DNA from: Casuarius casuarius
Lineage: Eukaryota; Chordata; Aves; Casuariiformes; Casuariidae
Assembly: GCA_003342895.1 (NCBI GenBank)
Contig: PTFA01000541.1
Coordinates: forward strand, 62,001 to 126,000
Length of the DNA: 64,000 bases
Reading direction: 5' to 3'
The notes under the pieces are model-generated. The model was not told where the DNA came from, searched no databases, and was given only the letters and a program-made list of their open reading frames with translations. The position numbers and the translations under genes were made by a program. Positions 1-10,562 of this stretch are shown one piece after another. Numbering within the stretch: position 1 is the stretch's first letter; the number at the start of each line of letters is the position of its first letter.

Positions 1-1214
1 AGAGGAAAAGAGTGTCCTATAAGAACAAGTTGCAGCATATTAGTACCATTGTTTGCTATGCCATGATGTGGAGTCCTTTTCACACTGAGCTTGATGAGCT
101 GAGATCTTCCAGTGTCTTTTCAGACTATCACTATGGGGTTGAAGTTGGGAATTATGCTCCCTTATATGCGTAATTTCTTCCTTCATGGAGTGGGAGCATC
201 TTGTCTAGTTGTAGACAATTAAAATACTAACTTCTAAATGAAAGCAGGTGTCAAGGTCCCTTCTACCATCTATGGTGAAACTTTCACAGTCAAATCATTC
301 CTCCTTAAGATGGGTGCCCAAGAAAAATGGATATACTCTCCAGTCTCTGAAGTTCTCCATCTTCCCTGACTATAGATAAGTTATGCAAGATGCTGGACTC
401 CCCGGGGCTGATGTTAAGTGGGATGAATTGTACCCAGAATGGAGAAACCTTGAAAAAGACCCAAAACGTAGAGCGTTACAGTGAAGAAACAGACAGTTGT
501 GGCAAAGCATGAGTAAATGGCAAAAGCTGCCATCTGCCATGAAAAACAAACTACACAGGAGTGCAGCCCTGCCATCTTCAGGTGTCTGAATGACAGAGCA
601 TTTTTGTGAGTCTATGCTGGTCCTTAAGGGGAATGGTCTACTGGTTGAGCAACAGAAGTTTGTGCCCTCTGATGCCAAGGTCCTACAGACATCTCGGTGC
701 AACACTCCTGGATATTATCAATCCTTGGCTTCCAGAGATTTCACCAGAAGACTGATGTACTCACAGCCAAACGGATTCAGCATCCAAAGCAACGCATGTA
801 GATGGAAGGAAGGGTTCCCACTGCTTTCAACAGGTGCTACGTCAAGACCTAATTTTTAGCTTCATATCTTAGCAGGAGATATTCCTTTTTCTGGCTGGGA
901 CCATGCCAGGAGGATTAAACCCCGCCTTTGCCAGCTTGGAAAGAGATTATGTCCTTGACTTGATGTCACTATTTTCTTTCCCTCTAATTAAGCAGAAAAC
1001 TCAGCACGAGGGTAAGAACGAGAGAGAGAGCAAGAAGGAGAGAGAAGAGAATTAAGGAGAAGCTGACCGGAAAAGCCAAGCAGTTCAAGTCTTTTAATTT
1101 AGTATTTAAAAGCTTTTCTGTGAGTCTGCTTCTCAGAGATATGACTGTTAAAGGAAATGGATTTTCCTACTTTCAACCAACCACAATGCATGTATATAGT
1201 TATACACACTCATG

Positions 1215-1228
1215 CACACACACACACA
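1215..1228. repeat. (CA)7 microsatellite
   Basis: Seven uninterrupted CA units, preceded by a degenerate CA/TA-rich stretch. It is a simple dinucleotide repeat and may vary in length between individuals. Confidence 0.9.
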
Positions 1229-1350
1229 TATAGGATGAGGAGAAAAAATTATATTGAAAAAACTCTGAAGTTCTATCAAAAGTATAAAAGTCAAAAAGCA
1301 TGTTTTTTTGAGAAAATCCATTTTGTAAATCCATGACTAATCCCTGCAAG

Positions 1351-1366
1351 ACACACACACACACAC
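1351..1366. repeat. (AC)8 microsatellite
   Basis: Eight uninterrupted AC units, about 120 bases after another CA repeat. Confidence 0.9.
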
Positions 1367-1990
1367 GCAGAATAAAGTGAAGAATGAAACAGCATAACTC
1401 TATTTAAAAATATAGTCCACTCCTGGCATACTGCATCAGGACTGCAGTTAACCCTTCCAGGTGGCAAGTCATCCACTCTTTCCCTTTTGAAAACTCAGCA
1501 GAAAAAAGCAAATTTTTAAGTAGTTGATTTTATCATTCAGTCAGGAAAATGCATAAAAGAAAAAATGAGCCTCACCAAGCAGCACAGGCATCTTGTGGAA
1601 AGGAATGAGATAAAGGAGCAGACAAAGCTAGCGTGGGGAAACAGTGCTCACAGTAGAGGTTTATGGGATATTCATGGTGCCATTTGCAGCTTGAATCCAA
1701 ACACAGCCTTAGGACCTTCCTCTGCCTGTCTACGGAAGGCATCACTGAAGGAAGGCAGGAGAGGTGTGTCCATGGAGCAAAGAGGCAGAGAGGAATCAGA
1801 AGAAAAATGAAGCCAGGGTTAGTTGGTTGGCTGAGATGCAGCAGCTCAGGCCGTGTTTGTGGCTGTGCTCTGAAAAGGAGCCCAAAAGGCCAGAGCTATT
1901 CTACAGTGTCCCCAACCCCTGATGTGCCATGAAGGCCCAGCATCTTCATTAATACAAATTTCATTAACCAGAAAATAGCCAGATAATCAA

Positions 1991-2075
1991 ATAACTTAGG
2001 TTGTAAGGGATCTCTTAAGATCTCTGGTCCAACCAATACATTGTAGGGCCAACCTCCAAGTTATATCCCACTATC
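1991..2075 (-). mobile_element. Old CR1 LINE 3' end fragment
   Basis: Read on the plus strand, this has the order of landmarks seen in the reverse complement of bird CR1 3' ends: an ACTTAGGTTG-type opening, a purine-rich 'aaggga' block, a GATC-containing block, 'ggtccaacc', then 'gggccaacctccaagttat'. It is heavily mutated and lacks the terminal octamers, so it is an old copy. The call rests on remembered family patterns; the downstream limit near 2075 is approximate. Confidence 0.6.
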
Positions 2076-2564
2076 ATCCCTCCTTGATGCAGCTTGGTTC
2101 TGTAAGTAAATCCAAAAATAGGTGGGAGGAAATCATCTCTCCTTGGCCCTAGGGCATTTGGCTATTTAATGCAGCTGATTAGCTGTAACTTCTCCAGAAG
2201 AGAGAATCCTTCTCACACAGACACAATTATGTATACATCCCCTGGGCATACTTGAACATCCCTGTACAAATAAAGTGCATGTTCAATGTCTTTATACATA
2301 TCAACAGAATAATTCACCTTGCAGCAACACTAATGATTCTAAAAAGTTCTTATAAGTGAAGGGGAAAGCGCCAGCAACAGTGAAAGATGGACCCGTTCCA
2401 CAATAATGAAGCTCTAAAGCCTTCAGGGAAGGTGTAGGAAAAAGTTTCCTAGACATAAGGAGAAGACAAGCCAGATCTTTTCTAAGTTGTGCTCATGCAC
2501 TGTATTTTAACAAAAATCTATTATCTGTTCATTTCAATTGTTCCATGTCACTGGGAGGAATGGA

Positions 2565-2612
2565 GTCTAGTGGCTAAAGCCAGGGATGGCACTGGGACTC
2601 CTGGGAGACAGA
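2565..2612 (+). mobile_element. MIR-like SINE, tRNA-related head
   Basis: The stretch 'agtctagtggctaaagcc' followed by an 'actgggactcctggg' block follows the A-box-side head of MIR-type tRNA-derived SINEs, in which a 'GTGGTTAGAGC' motif precedes an 'ACTGGGAGTCAGGA' region. The central and tail parts are not recognisable downstream. The fragment is short and old, so the family assignment is tentative. Confidence 0.45.
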
Positions 2613-2822
2613 AAATGTCTAACAACTAGGGAAGGAGAAAAGACCATGGTAAGAAATAGGCACCAGTTCCCCTTCCTGCAGTTGAGCAAAAGAAACCTAG
2701 CGCATAGATCAGACGGGGCTGTGGGACAAGCTGGTGCTCGGGGACATCAGCAAGCCAAAATCCTGGGGCTGATCTGATTCGCATCAGTAGGTTAGAGAAG
2801 GCTGTACTAAGCACAAATGGGT

Positions 2823-2869
2823 CGTACTGTGCAGTCGCCTCGGTTGCTCACACACGCGGCGAAAGGTCG
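2823..2869. other. Short CpG-dense patch
   Basis: Seven CpG dinucleotides fall within 47 bases (C positions 2823, 2836, 2841, 2855, 2857, 2860, 2868) in a window that otherwise has very few. It is far too short for a CpG island. It could be the remains of a younger insertion or an unmethylated regulatory site; no other feature supports either reading. Confidence 0.7.
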
Positions 2870-3328
2870 CTGCCAGGTTGTTCACCATTTGCAAAATTCA
2901 CTCAACTGTGGCCACGTTGTCCCTCCTCTACAAGGTACGTAAGAGTCAGTCCTTAAATCCAAATCCGCCTTATCTAAAATAGCCTGATTTCCAGAAGAAC
3001 TGAGAAACAGAATGAAAAATTGCAGCACCTTCAGGAAAGAGGGACACCAGAATCTTTAAAAGTACAGGATCTTTGGCAAGTCTGAAAATGTAGGTCACCT
3101 AGCACTGGGCCTGGAAAGTTTCCATCCCAGTCCTTTTTTCTGCTAACTTTTCGGCTAGACCCTTTCTTTCTCATTTTAGCTCTTGCTTTTTCGAGCTCCA
3201 GCCCGCCTCTTCCCAGCCAGCTGTGTATATGAAATGACTTTGGGACATGCTGGCAGGGAGTAGGTTTAAAAATAAATGTGGTGATATTCACCAGGAAGAC
3301 ACTGCAGGCTGCAGACTCCTTTCTGGGT

Positions 3329-3440
3329 GATAAAGATTTAATTATTGCTTGCTGGCCCTCTCTACTGTCTTTCTAGCTGTAACAGGTGCCAGAGTTTCAT
3401 CTTTCTTCCAGCCTTTTCTCAAGGTAATTAAATCTTTATC
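3329..3440. repeat. Perfect 16 bp inverted repeat, 80 bp spacer
   Basis: The 16 bases at 3329-3344 (gataaagatttaatta) return as their exact reverse complement at 3425-3440. The spacer is pyrimidine-rich and unpaired by eye. The arms are flanked by unrelated sequence, so this is not an obvious transposon terminal repeat. Confidence 0.85.
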
Positions 3441-4974
3441 CTGGAGATAGATGTATGTCGGTATGTGAGTCTCTTCCTCCTTTATAAGGAAACATTTTTA
3501 TTTTTTATTAACTCTACTGGTCAGCAGATGAATTATAAATAAACTAAGGTAGAGAGGCTATAGGAAATTCAAGGTTTTATCTGGTACCGTGTCTGCCTGT
3601 AGCATAATCCCATTTTGGGAAAACAAGATACTATTCTGATCTTAAACATAAGGTGTCTTCATTTTATGATCCTGATTGATAGCTTTATTCCACCCAGCCC
3701 TGGGATTTACTTCTAATCCTGAGTGAAAGGATTTTACATGGGAGAGCACACAGCTGCAGCAGTGAGGACAAAGCTGAGACCCGCAGCAGGAATTCTGCTC
3801 AGGTTCATTAAGTGACTTTGGCCATGACCCTCCATGGTGTATTTTATAATGGATCTCAGGTCACTTTGATCACTGTGTGATCATATGCTGCTTAAGTTCC
3901 CTGGTACTTCCAGTCACCAGAAGTCCCACTACATGGTTTGTGAAGAAATACAGTATGGAAAACAGTGCAATTAAGATATCTGGACTCCAGAAATGTGCAT
4001 TCTACGCTTAACACCTAGGAGATAATAAAAATTAGTCTCTCTAGATTCTGTAAAGGTGAATGGCTGGAAAAAGTTTATTGGGACAGTCACACTGAGAAAC
4101 TTATAGCAAAGGCTGAGGTTAAGTTTTATTTTATCTATCACTGGCCAGCTAAAGGACAGGCATCCAATCCTAGCTAGCTGTCTAGCCTCCCTCCATGGTT
4201 AGCAGAGAGCGAAGGGGATCATCCTCCAGAGACACATTCCTCCTTCTGCAGCCTAGAGAAAGAGCTTGACTTTCAAAGGTAGTGGGCACGACCTGTCCAC
4301 CAGCTCAGAAAATGGGGTGCCAGCTAGTGTAATGTCTCAGGAGAAGACAGGACGTGTCCCAGTCTTGAAGCAGGCGAAATTAATGCCATTGATTAGGTTT
4401 ATAACTAATAATCCCCTGCTGCCAGACTGATACGCCTTCATCTAGGCCAGAGAATGTCTTAATAGAGACAGTCTTAACAGCAGCTGTTATTTAAAGGTGG
4501 AGTTGTAACTCTGCTGAGTTGACCTTAAACTGAACAACTTGGGTACCGCTCATCATATATAGCAGTAACACATCCATGGCAGGTATCAAAGTATCAAAAA
4601 CCACCCTTGGTTTTTTCCATGTCTGTTAGCAAGGTGACATCTGTACTGGCTACTTAATAAAGACAAGGCTGTAGAGCAATAAAGCTTCTAGGAAATGTGT
4701 TTCATATTTTCCTTCTTCAATGTAGTTGTTAGTGGGTCAGTAAACTCTAAGTTGTAGAATCAGATCTTCAGCTGCTGTAAACTGACGTAAGTGGATTGTT
4801 GCAGCTTACAACCTGAAATTTAGCTCACCTGGGTGCACATTTGATAGCTATGTGCCTTCTTGTACCACCTTGATCTGCTTCAGAAGTTTGTGTGTGAAGT
4901 TTCTGGCAATCTCTTGAGACCTGTGGGGTAACAAAATATAGTTCTGTTATTGCAAGCCTTTATCATCTGACTCC

Positions 4975-5175
4975 TTCCATACTTTTATCAAGCTCCATAA
5001 AGCCCCATTTTGGCTTCTTTTTGCCCCGTTGTTCCTACTGAAAAGCTGTTTCCAGAACACAAGCGTGTTAATGATTAGGAACGTTCTTCTAATTGCCAGC
5101 CTAAATTTATTCGCAGCTAGTTTATACCTCATTTGCTCTTTTACCAATGTCTCTGCACTTATTTTCTTACTATTA
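4975..5175 (-). mobile_element. Ancient CR1/L3-like LINE remnant
   Basis: On the plus strand the block around 5080-5140 ('ttctaattgccagcc', 'taaatttattcgcagc', 'tagtttatacctcatttgct') closely follows a segment from the 3' region of old amniote CR1/L3-type LINEs in reverse complement ('ttcctaatttccagcc', 'taaatttattcatggccag', 'tttatacccatttgttct'). Flanking parts are less certain. A 66-codon minus-strand frame runs over it, but it is broken LINE sequence rather than a gene. Confidence 0.6.
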
Positions 5176-6419
5176 CCCCTTCTTGACTTTGTTCAAACCT
5201 TTTAATGAACACTCCCTATGTTATGCGCATCAGCTATGGAACCTGTCTCAGAGCAGGGACTCAACTTTGAGCATGCATTTGGGACTTCAGGACATGCTTA
5301 GGCACTTTCTGAATTGGAGCTTTAAATGGTGGGATTGTACCAATAAAGGTAAGAAATGTTGTCCGCTAACTGTTTCACCCTGAAAGGGGAAAGAAAGTCA
5401 GGTAAAGCAATTGGAGCTTAGGGAAAGGAAGGAGATACTGAATTTCTTTCTTTCTTTCTTTCTTTCTTTCTTTGTTTCCACTTTCTCTTAGTTTAACTGT
5501 AATGCAAGTCACTGATTGCTGAAAGGGTAAATAGTGTGAAATCTCCAGTTCTTATCTTCTGAAGCAGCCATTACTGGTCCATATCAGAGAAAAGATACTG
5601 GACAAGATGAACCTTTGATGTGATCTAAGTATGGCCATTTTTGTGTTATTCATTTGTATCTACTGATGTAGTTAAACCAAACATGGAAATTATAATTCAA
5701 TTCAGAGCAAATGATAGGAATTTCATTTTTTTTAAAAAAAAGAAACACTAATAAAAAAATCCATTGAAATTAAGTTGTCCAGTTTAATGAAAAAAGAGAC
5801 TTTTTTTTGTTCAATGCTATTTATGTGCCCCCAGAGAAATGTAGTTTGTAGGCCTGGTCATAAATAGCACTCAGCTGAGACAATGTTTTATTACAGTGCA
5901 GGGAAAGTTGTCATTTTCACATGAGTTTTCCTCCAGAGGTGTGTGGGAAATAGAATTTCTATCCCCTGGGAAATTTCAGCCTCTAAGAAAAAAGTTTTCA
6001 TTTGTCAAAGAAAATTTTAAAATTTACCACACAGTGTAAATTGCCCATCAAAACTGATTCAGCCATCAAACATTTTCAGTCTGTAAAGTAGAATAATACA
6101 GCTATTCCAGAAAAAAAATATTAGACATAATTTTAGACAAAATTAGAATGATTAAAACCACTTAGCAAATCAGACAGACTTTATAAAAATAAATAGAATT
6201 GGGTTTTGATCATTTTTTACAGCTCACCAAAATTGTGGCATTTCAACAAAACTGTTCTTTTTTTTTTTCAGTGAAAAATGCTTGATCAAAATCTTCCCAG
6301 CAAGCTGTATTCAAACATAGAGTGGCCAAGAGGCAAATGTATATATGCAAAATAGGAAATGTCATAATGATGAGTAATAGAGATCTGTAGGATATCATTG
6401 GCTTTAGTGGGGACCCCAG
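5176..6419. other. Non-coding, AT-rich; one microsatellite
   Basis: No gene seen. It contains the TTTC repeat listed separately, several short A and T runs (for example 5728-5757) and a pyrimidine run ending in CAG at 6257-6271 that mimics a splice acceptor. Confidence 0.55.
5443..5470. repeat. (TTTC)7 microsatellite
   Basis: Seven perfect TTTC units, followed by a variant TTTG unit. Confidence 0.95.
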
Positions 6420-6971
6420 CTACTCTTTAAGGTGGGCAGCATCAGGATGGTCCCTGACCCCCAGGGTTGGTGGCTGAGCAAGCTCAGGGCTATGCAGGGC
6501 AGACTGGCTGCTCTGCTCTAGGTGATGCTTCACTTGGGATCTCCTCCGAGTCCATTGTTGAGACTCTCTGGACTTAGGACGTACTAGCACATTGTGTGTG
6601 TTCATTTCCAGTCCAGAGGGTCTGCAATAACTCAAGACCCATGTTGGAGTACACCACAGCTGTGCACGTCTAGAACCAAACTGAACGCATGTGCCAAGCC
6701 ACACGGCATGAAGTGAGCCAGGAAGGTTTGAGGTTGCAAAGCCTTCCAGCGTCACGTTGAGTGACTGCATATGGTTGATGAATCCAAATCTGGTGCAGCC
6801 TCTCCCAAATTGTGCGTTGGTAGGTGTCTCTGGAATGATTGTCCCCGGCACCACCCCCTGCTTCTGTGTCAGCTCGTGCCAAATGAGAGCCCACACGGGA
6901 GCAGAGGTGGACATGAGTATGCAGCGTGGATGATCAGGGGACCAGAAGCCACAAATCAACCATAAGATCAT
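6420..6971 (-). other. Longest open frame outside the CR1, function unknown
   Basis: A 183-codon frame on the minus strand in a locally GC-richer stretch. The translation has an initial hydrophobic run (residues 1-10), then low-complexity polar sequence with many Ser, Gln, Pro and His. I recognise no domain, no signal-anchor pattern and no neighbour that would make it a gene. A 74-codon frame on the same strand and a 64-codon frame on the opposite strand overlap it, which fits a GC-driven lack of stops. It could be a decayed retroelement or chance. I do not claim it as a gene. Confidence 0.15.
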
Positions 6972-8819
6972 TTACTCAACACCACAGAGATATCTGTAGA
7001 GTCTAAACGTGAAAGCGACACCCAGGAGCACTGGCTTAGTTTTCTGAGGAGTGGAGGAGCCTGGGCAAATGTGGGCAAATGTTTTCCATCTTCCAGTTGC
7101 CTCATAGTGTAATAAATCACTGTGAGAGGAATCCTTCCTAGATAAACATTGGTAACTTTTATTTTCCTGCCTTGCTTTCACAAATCCTACATTGTATTTC
7201 TTTGGACTCGAATCCAGAAAATTCCTGTGAGACCATAGTTAGCCCTGAATGGTTTTACTTTTTGAGAGTTCACCTTTCCCCATGGTCTACTGCTTAAGCA
7301 GAGGTTGGGTTGCTCAAGGCAAAAGTGATTACTGGCCTGAGGAGTAATATTGCTGAATGACAGAATAACAGAATAATAGCACTATCTCTCCAACACTGAC
7401 AGACACTGATGGAAGAAGTGGTAAGCATAGGACCTTCACTCAAATTAACACCTTCCTGAGACATACCTATAATGTACCCCTGTAAATAACAAAATCTACT
7501 TCAATAAAACCTGGCAGACATTTAAGAAAGATATCAGCATCATGATATTAAATTTGATCTCTAAATCAAACCCAGAGCAAGCATTTCACATCCAGCAAAT
7601 GCCAAAAGGAAAATCTTAGGGAAGGTGAATTCTAGGCAACATTGCTCTAATTTTTATCCTAATTTCTCAAAAATCATCCTAAAGCTGTAGATAGTTTCAA
7701 CCCACAGAAATATGAGCTTCTGAGAGAAAAAAGAGATCTCTTAATTGCTATTACTCAGCTCATGACTGCCAGTGCTGACTTAAGGAACAGCAGGGACATC
7801 ACTGTTTTGGCCAATGCCTGCAGAAGACATGCAGTCAAACAGGCGGCAGGACTTCCCCAAGGTGTTTGAACTCCCTCTCTGCCTCCCCAGGTTGCTGCTG
7901 AGAACTCTGCCATCCCACCTGCCAACCTGCACACCACCACTTAAGGAACAAGCCTATTGTCAGGTGCTTACCAGGACCTGATCTAAATATATTGCCCAGA
8001 GCTTTAGGTTATAATTACTTTAATATCCCTTATGTCTGGGAAAGTGACTAAGAGCTAAAAAACAGGCTTTAAATCCGAGATGAAATAAGCTGTCAGTCCC
8101 TTTAACTCTCAGCAGTGGCCAGGCTGTGGTAGAGTGACAGTGATGCTGCAACATAACGATCCCTACCTCCGAAACCAGAGCAGATATCAGTGACATTTCC
8201 TCAGGTGATTTCAAGCATGTGGATTTCATTAGACAGCTTTGCCACCCTCCTCCTTCAAGACAAGGGCTTCAGCTGTCACCTTGATGCCTCTGTCATGGCT
8301 TTTTTGTCCCTTTCACAAGCTCTCTTCTCCTCTCACACAGAAACATCCCATTCATGCAAGTGCTTCAGGGTTCCTCGGTGGAAAGCAGAGGGGCTGCAGC
8401 TCACTCCCCTTTGGTGCAAATGCTGGAAGCAGCTGGAATCTATTGGGTTAGAGGGACCGTGTGAGGTTGCTGCCCACCACCTCAGTGCGTGTCCCGGAGT
8501 GTCGCAGCTCCAGGGAATAAGGACTTCTTGCAGCACAGCCTGCAGAGGGTTTGCTCGAAGTTCATGGCATTTCAGCCTATTTCACAGCCATTGCATTATA
8601 CTGTTTTGGAGTGTGGCAGAAGTGTTTGTAATGAGGGTGTGGGCGTGGGTCCCAAAAGTGTGTGCAAAGCTGCTGTTTGCGTGAGGATTGTTACAATACC
8701 TGCAAGGGAGGCTGCTTTCTGTTAGGCACTGTAGAAGTGCCTAGTAGGAGTCAGTAACCGTACTTGGCAGTTTGCATTTTAAGACTTTTCAAAAGTACAA
8801 GCAGGAAATAACCTGGTTA
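6972..8819. other. Unique non-coding DNA
   Basis: No gene recognised. Contains a 10 bp perfect tandem repeat at 7062-7081 and a 164-codon plus-strand frame at 8190-8684 that is Cys- and Ser-rich, matches nothing I know, and is overlapped by other frames on both strands. Confidence 0.55.
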
Positions 8820-8905
8820 GCACCCCTAAAAAGTGAGGTATAACCCAAAGTATAAAGTGACTCAACCAAGGTTAGATGGGCTTCTGCAGCAGAACAAATC
8901 ACAAC
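8820..8905 (-). mobile_element. MIR/L2-like SINE fragment
   Basis: The plus strand shows the order 'agtgaggtataacccaaag', 'taaagtgactcaaccaagg', then 'cagcagaacaaatcacaacc' and 'cagatcttc'. This follows the reverse complement of the MIR core and B-box side (gaggcacagagaggttaagtgacttgcc-type block, then a 'GGATTCGAACCCAGGTCT'-type block). It is well diverged. Family call is from memory. Confidence 0.5.
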
Positions 8906-9094
8906 CAGATCTTCTTGCTTTCCACCTGGCAGGATCAACTGATCACCAGACAAGCAGTTTCCTCCTCCATCATCTGCCTTGCAAATACCAGGTCCTGACA
9001 ACTATTTGCTTTGCTTTTCCTAGGAAGCAACAGACATTGCACATGGTCACTGCTAGATGTTCAACTCCAACATATGGTTCCTTAAACCCCTCTT

Positions 9095-9170
9095 TGCGTG
9101 GTCAATCAGAGGACGAAGTGACGCCTCTCCCCGGCTATAAAGCACAGAGGCAGAGTAAGGGCACAGCTCC
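9095..9170 (+). promoter_or_regulatory. Weak promoter-like cluster (CRE half-site plus TATA-like)
   Basis: A TGACG half-site (9119-9123) sits about 12 bases before a CTATAAAG TATA-like box (9135-9142), and the local DNA is richer in C, G and CpG than its surroundings. A start site would be expected near 9165-9172. The first downstream ATG opens only a two-codon frame and the next, at 9216, a 36-codon frame with no known match. No splice donor or coding exon could be tied to it, so this may be coincidence. Confidence 0.2.
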
Positions 9171-9914
9171 TCGGTGTCATACAGAAGGGCAGGCATGAAT
9201 TAGTGACTGCTTTGCATGACACGGCTAGTCTGGATGGGGAAATCCTTCATGTCCGGGGAAGAGGCAGCCACGTCTGGCTTTGGACAGATGAGGGCAAGAT
9301 GTTGCAGCTGGCCTGAGAGGGCCTGAGCTGCAGTCCTGGGAGGATTTACAGAAGAGAGAGGGAAGCCCAGCTCCCTCTCACTCTCCCAGCAGATTCACAT
9401 GTGCAAGGCCAGCATCATGCTTTCAGCCAAACTGGCTAGAATGGAAGCTATGGTTTAAAAACAAAACTCAGCAAGTGGAAGAGGCAGAACAAATAATTTT
9501 AATCTTAACCATGCTGCACTTTGGACTAGTTCTGCAGACTTCTGCTTTTCCAGGGGAGTCAGGATATTACATGCTATTTCATGCACATTTTGCTTATAAA
9601 AGGGGAGCTTTTCCTCAAAAATATTTGTATCAGAAACTTCAGCCTTTTGCCTATCTGAAGAGTGTTGAAAGGACTACTTGGACTCACTCCTCTGTCAAAA
9701 CCACTTTTGGAGAAAATTTTTTGGAAAACAAGATTTTTTGTCTGGCTCTAATTAACTTTCTGTCAACCACTAGCAAGGCAAAAGGATAAGTACATTTCTT
9801 TTTTTTTTTTTCCACCAGAGATAAGGCTGAGAAACTGAGAACACAGCTTATTCTGACAGGCATTAGGCTCTATTAGGCTGATCTATCAGCCTGAGTGATG
9901 ATGGCCCAGCGGAA
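9171..9914. other. Non-coding DNA, nothing recognised
   Basis: No gene or repeat family recognised. A second TATA-like octamer lies at 9595-9602 without other promoter signs, and a T run lies at about 9798-9812. A 104-codon plus-strand frame (9475-9789) has no recognisable domain. Confidence 0.5.
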
Positions 9915-9995
9915 GCAGTGGACGTGTGATCACTTAAAGCATTTAAAACTGATCTGGACACAGCACCAGGGAATATTCTGGCAGGAACAATTCCT
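9915..9995 (+). mobile_element. Possible ancient CR1/L3-like LINE tail
   Basis: The phrase order 'gatcacttaaagcatttaaa', 'actgatctggacacagcacc', 'gggaatattctggcaggaac' resembles the region where the last coding codons of old amniote LINEs pass into the 3' UTR (a 'ctggacaaagcactggagaat' type block). The match is short and the assignment weak. Confidence 0.3.
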
Positions 9996-10020
9996 CACTT
10001 GACTGAGGAATAAAGTTGAT

Positions 10021-10048
10021 TTTTCTTTTCTTTTCTTTTTTTTTTTTT
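10021..10048. repeat. TTTTC / poly-T tract
   Basis: Three TTTTC units pass into an uninterrupted T run. Confidence 0.85.
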
Positions 10049-10521
10049 CCAAGTCTCTAACTGCCTGGACCCAAATAGAGAGAAGTACTGAGCTCCTGCA
10101 CCTTTTGGAGAAAGATGGTGAGCACCGTGATTTCATAACAGGCCCAAGAGCTAGGGAAGCCCTCCAGCACCAGGTTAACTTCAAGCATGCCAGACTTCCC
10201 AGTGGAAGATATTTTATTACCAGATTTAATTGAGCATGTCACAGAGCTTTTACTGAGGAAACTAAGAAGAACAGACAGATGAGTCACTCGGATATTTGGG
10301 GCAGTTTTCAAAACATACTTTAGCACACAAAACCCCTGTTCACTCACTTTCTGAGCAGTAACATCTGCACATCATGTCATTCCCAGACACAAAACCCATC
10401 ACCTGTGACACAACTGGGATGCAAATTCCGGATTTACCGTAGGCAAAAAGAAATAAAAACCACACAGGACTAATTGACACTGGTGCTTGAAAATACTGCA
10501 AGCAGGAACAGCTACCCAAAG

Positions 10522-10562
10522 CTCCCTATTTCTTTAAAATATTATAATTATTTTAAAGGGAG
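10522..10562. repeat. Hairpin-forming inverted repeat
   Basis: The decamer at 10532-10541 (ctttaaaata) is the exact reverse complement of 10549-10558, with a 7-base spacer. Beyond it CTCCC (10522-10526) can pair with GGGAG (10558-10562) if a five-base bulge is allowed. It is AT-rich, so extrusion would be easy, but nothing else marks it as a terminator or RNA gene. Confidence 0.7.

Larger units (their letters stand above)
1..1990. other. Unique non-coding DNA, no gene seen
   Basis: I see no recognisable exon or repeat family here. The block holds a purine-rich GA stretch at about 1010-1060 and two short AC microsatellites listed separately. Open frames up to 111 codons (for example 370-705 minus and 590-859 plus) overlap each other on opposite strands and show no known domain, so they look like chance frames. 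Confidence 0.6.
2076..4970. other. Mostly unique non-coding DNA
   Basis: No gene recognised. It contains a MIR-like piece (2565-2612), a CpG-dense patch (2823-2869) and a perfect inverted repeat (3329-3440), listed separately. The 4380-4420 stretch is rich in TAAT cores, including TAATCCCC, which resembles homeodomain sites, but that can arise by chance in AT-rich DNA. Confidence 0.55.

Noticed and set aside
7350..7372. CR1 terminal octamers in 'gacagaataacagaataata'
   Set aside because: The following sequence does not continue into CR1 3' UTR.
8190..8684. 164-codon plus-strand open frame
   Set aside because: No recognisable domain, overlapped by other frames on both strands, and unusual Cys/Ser content typical of chance translation.
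9595..9602. Consensus TATA-like octamer
   Set aside because: It stands alone in AT-rich DNA; a similar motif occurs inside an old LINE near 46603, so it is expected by chance.
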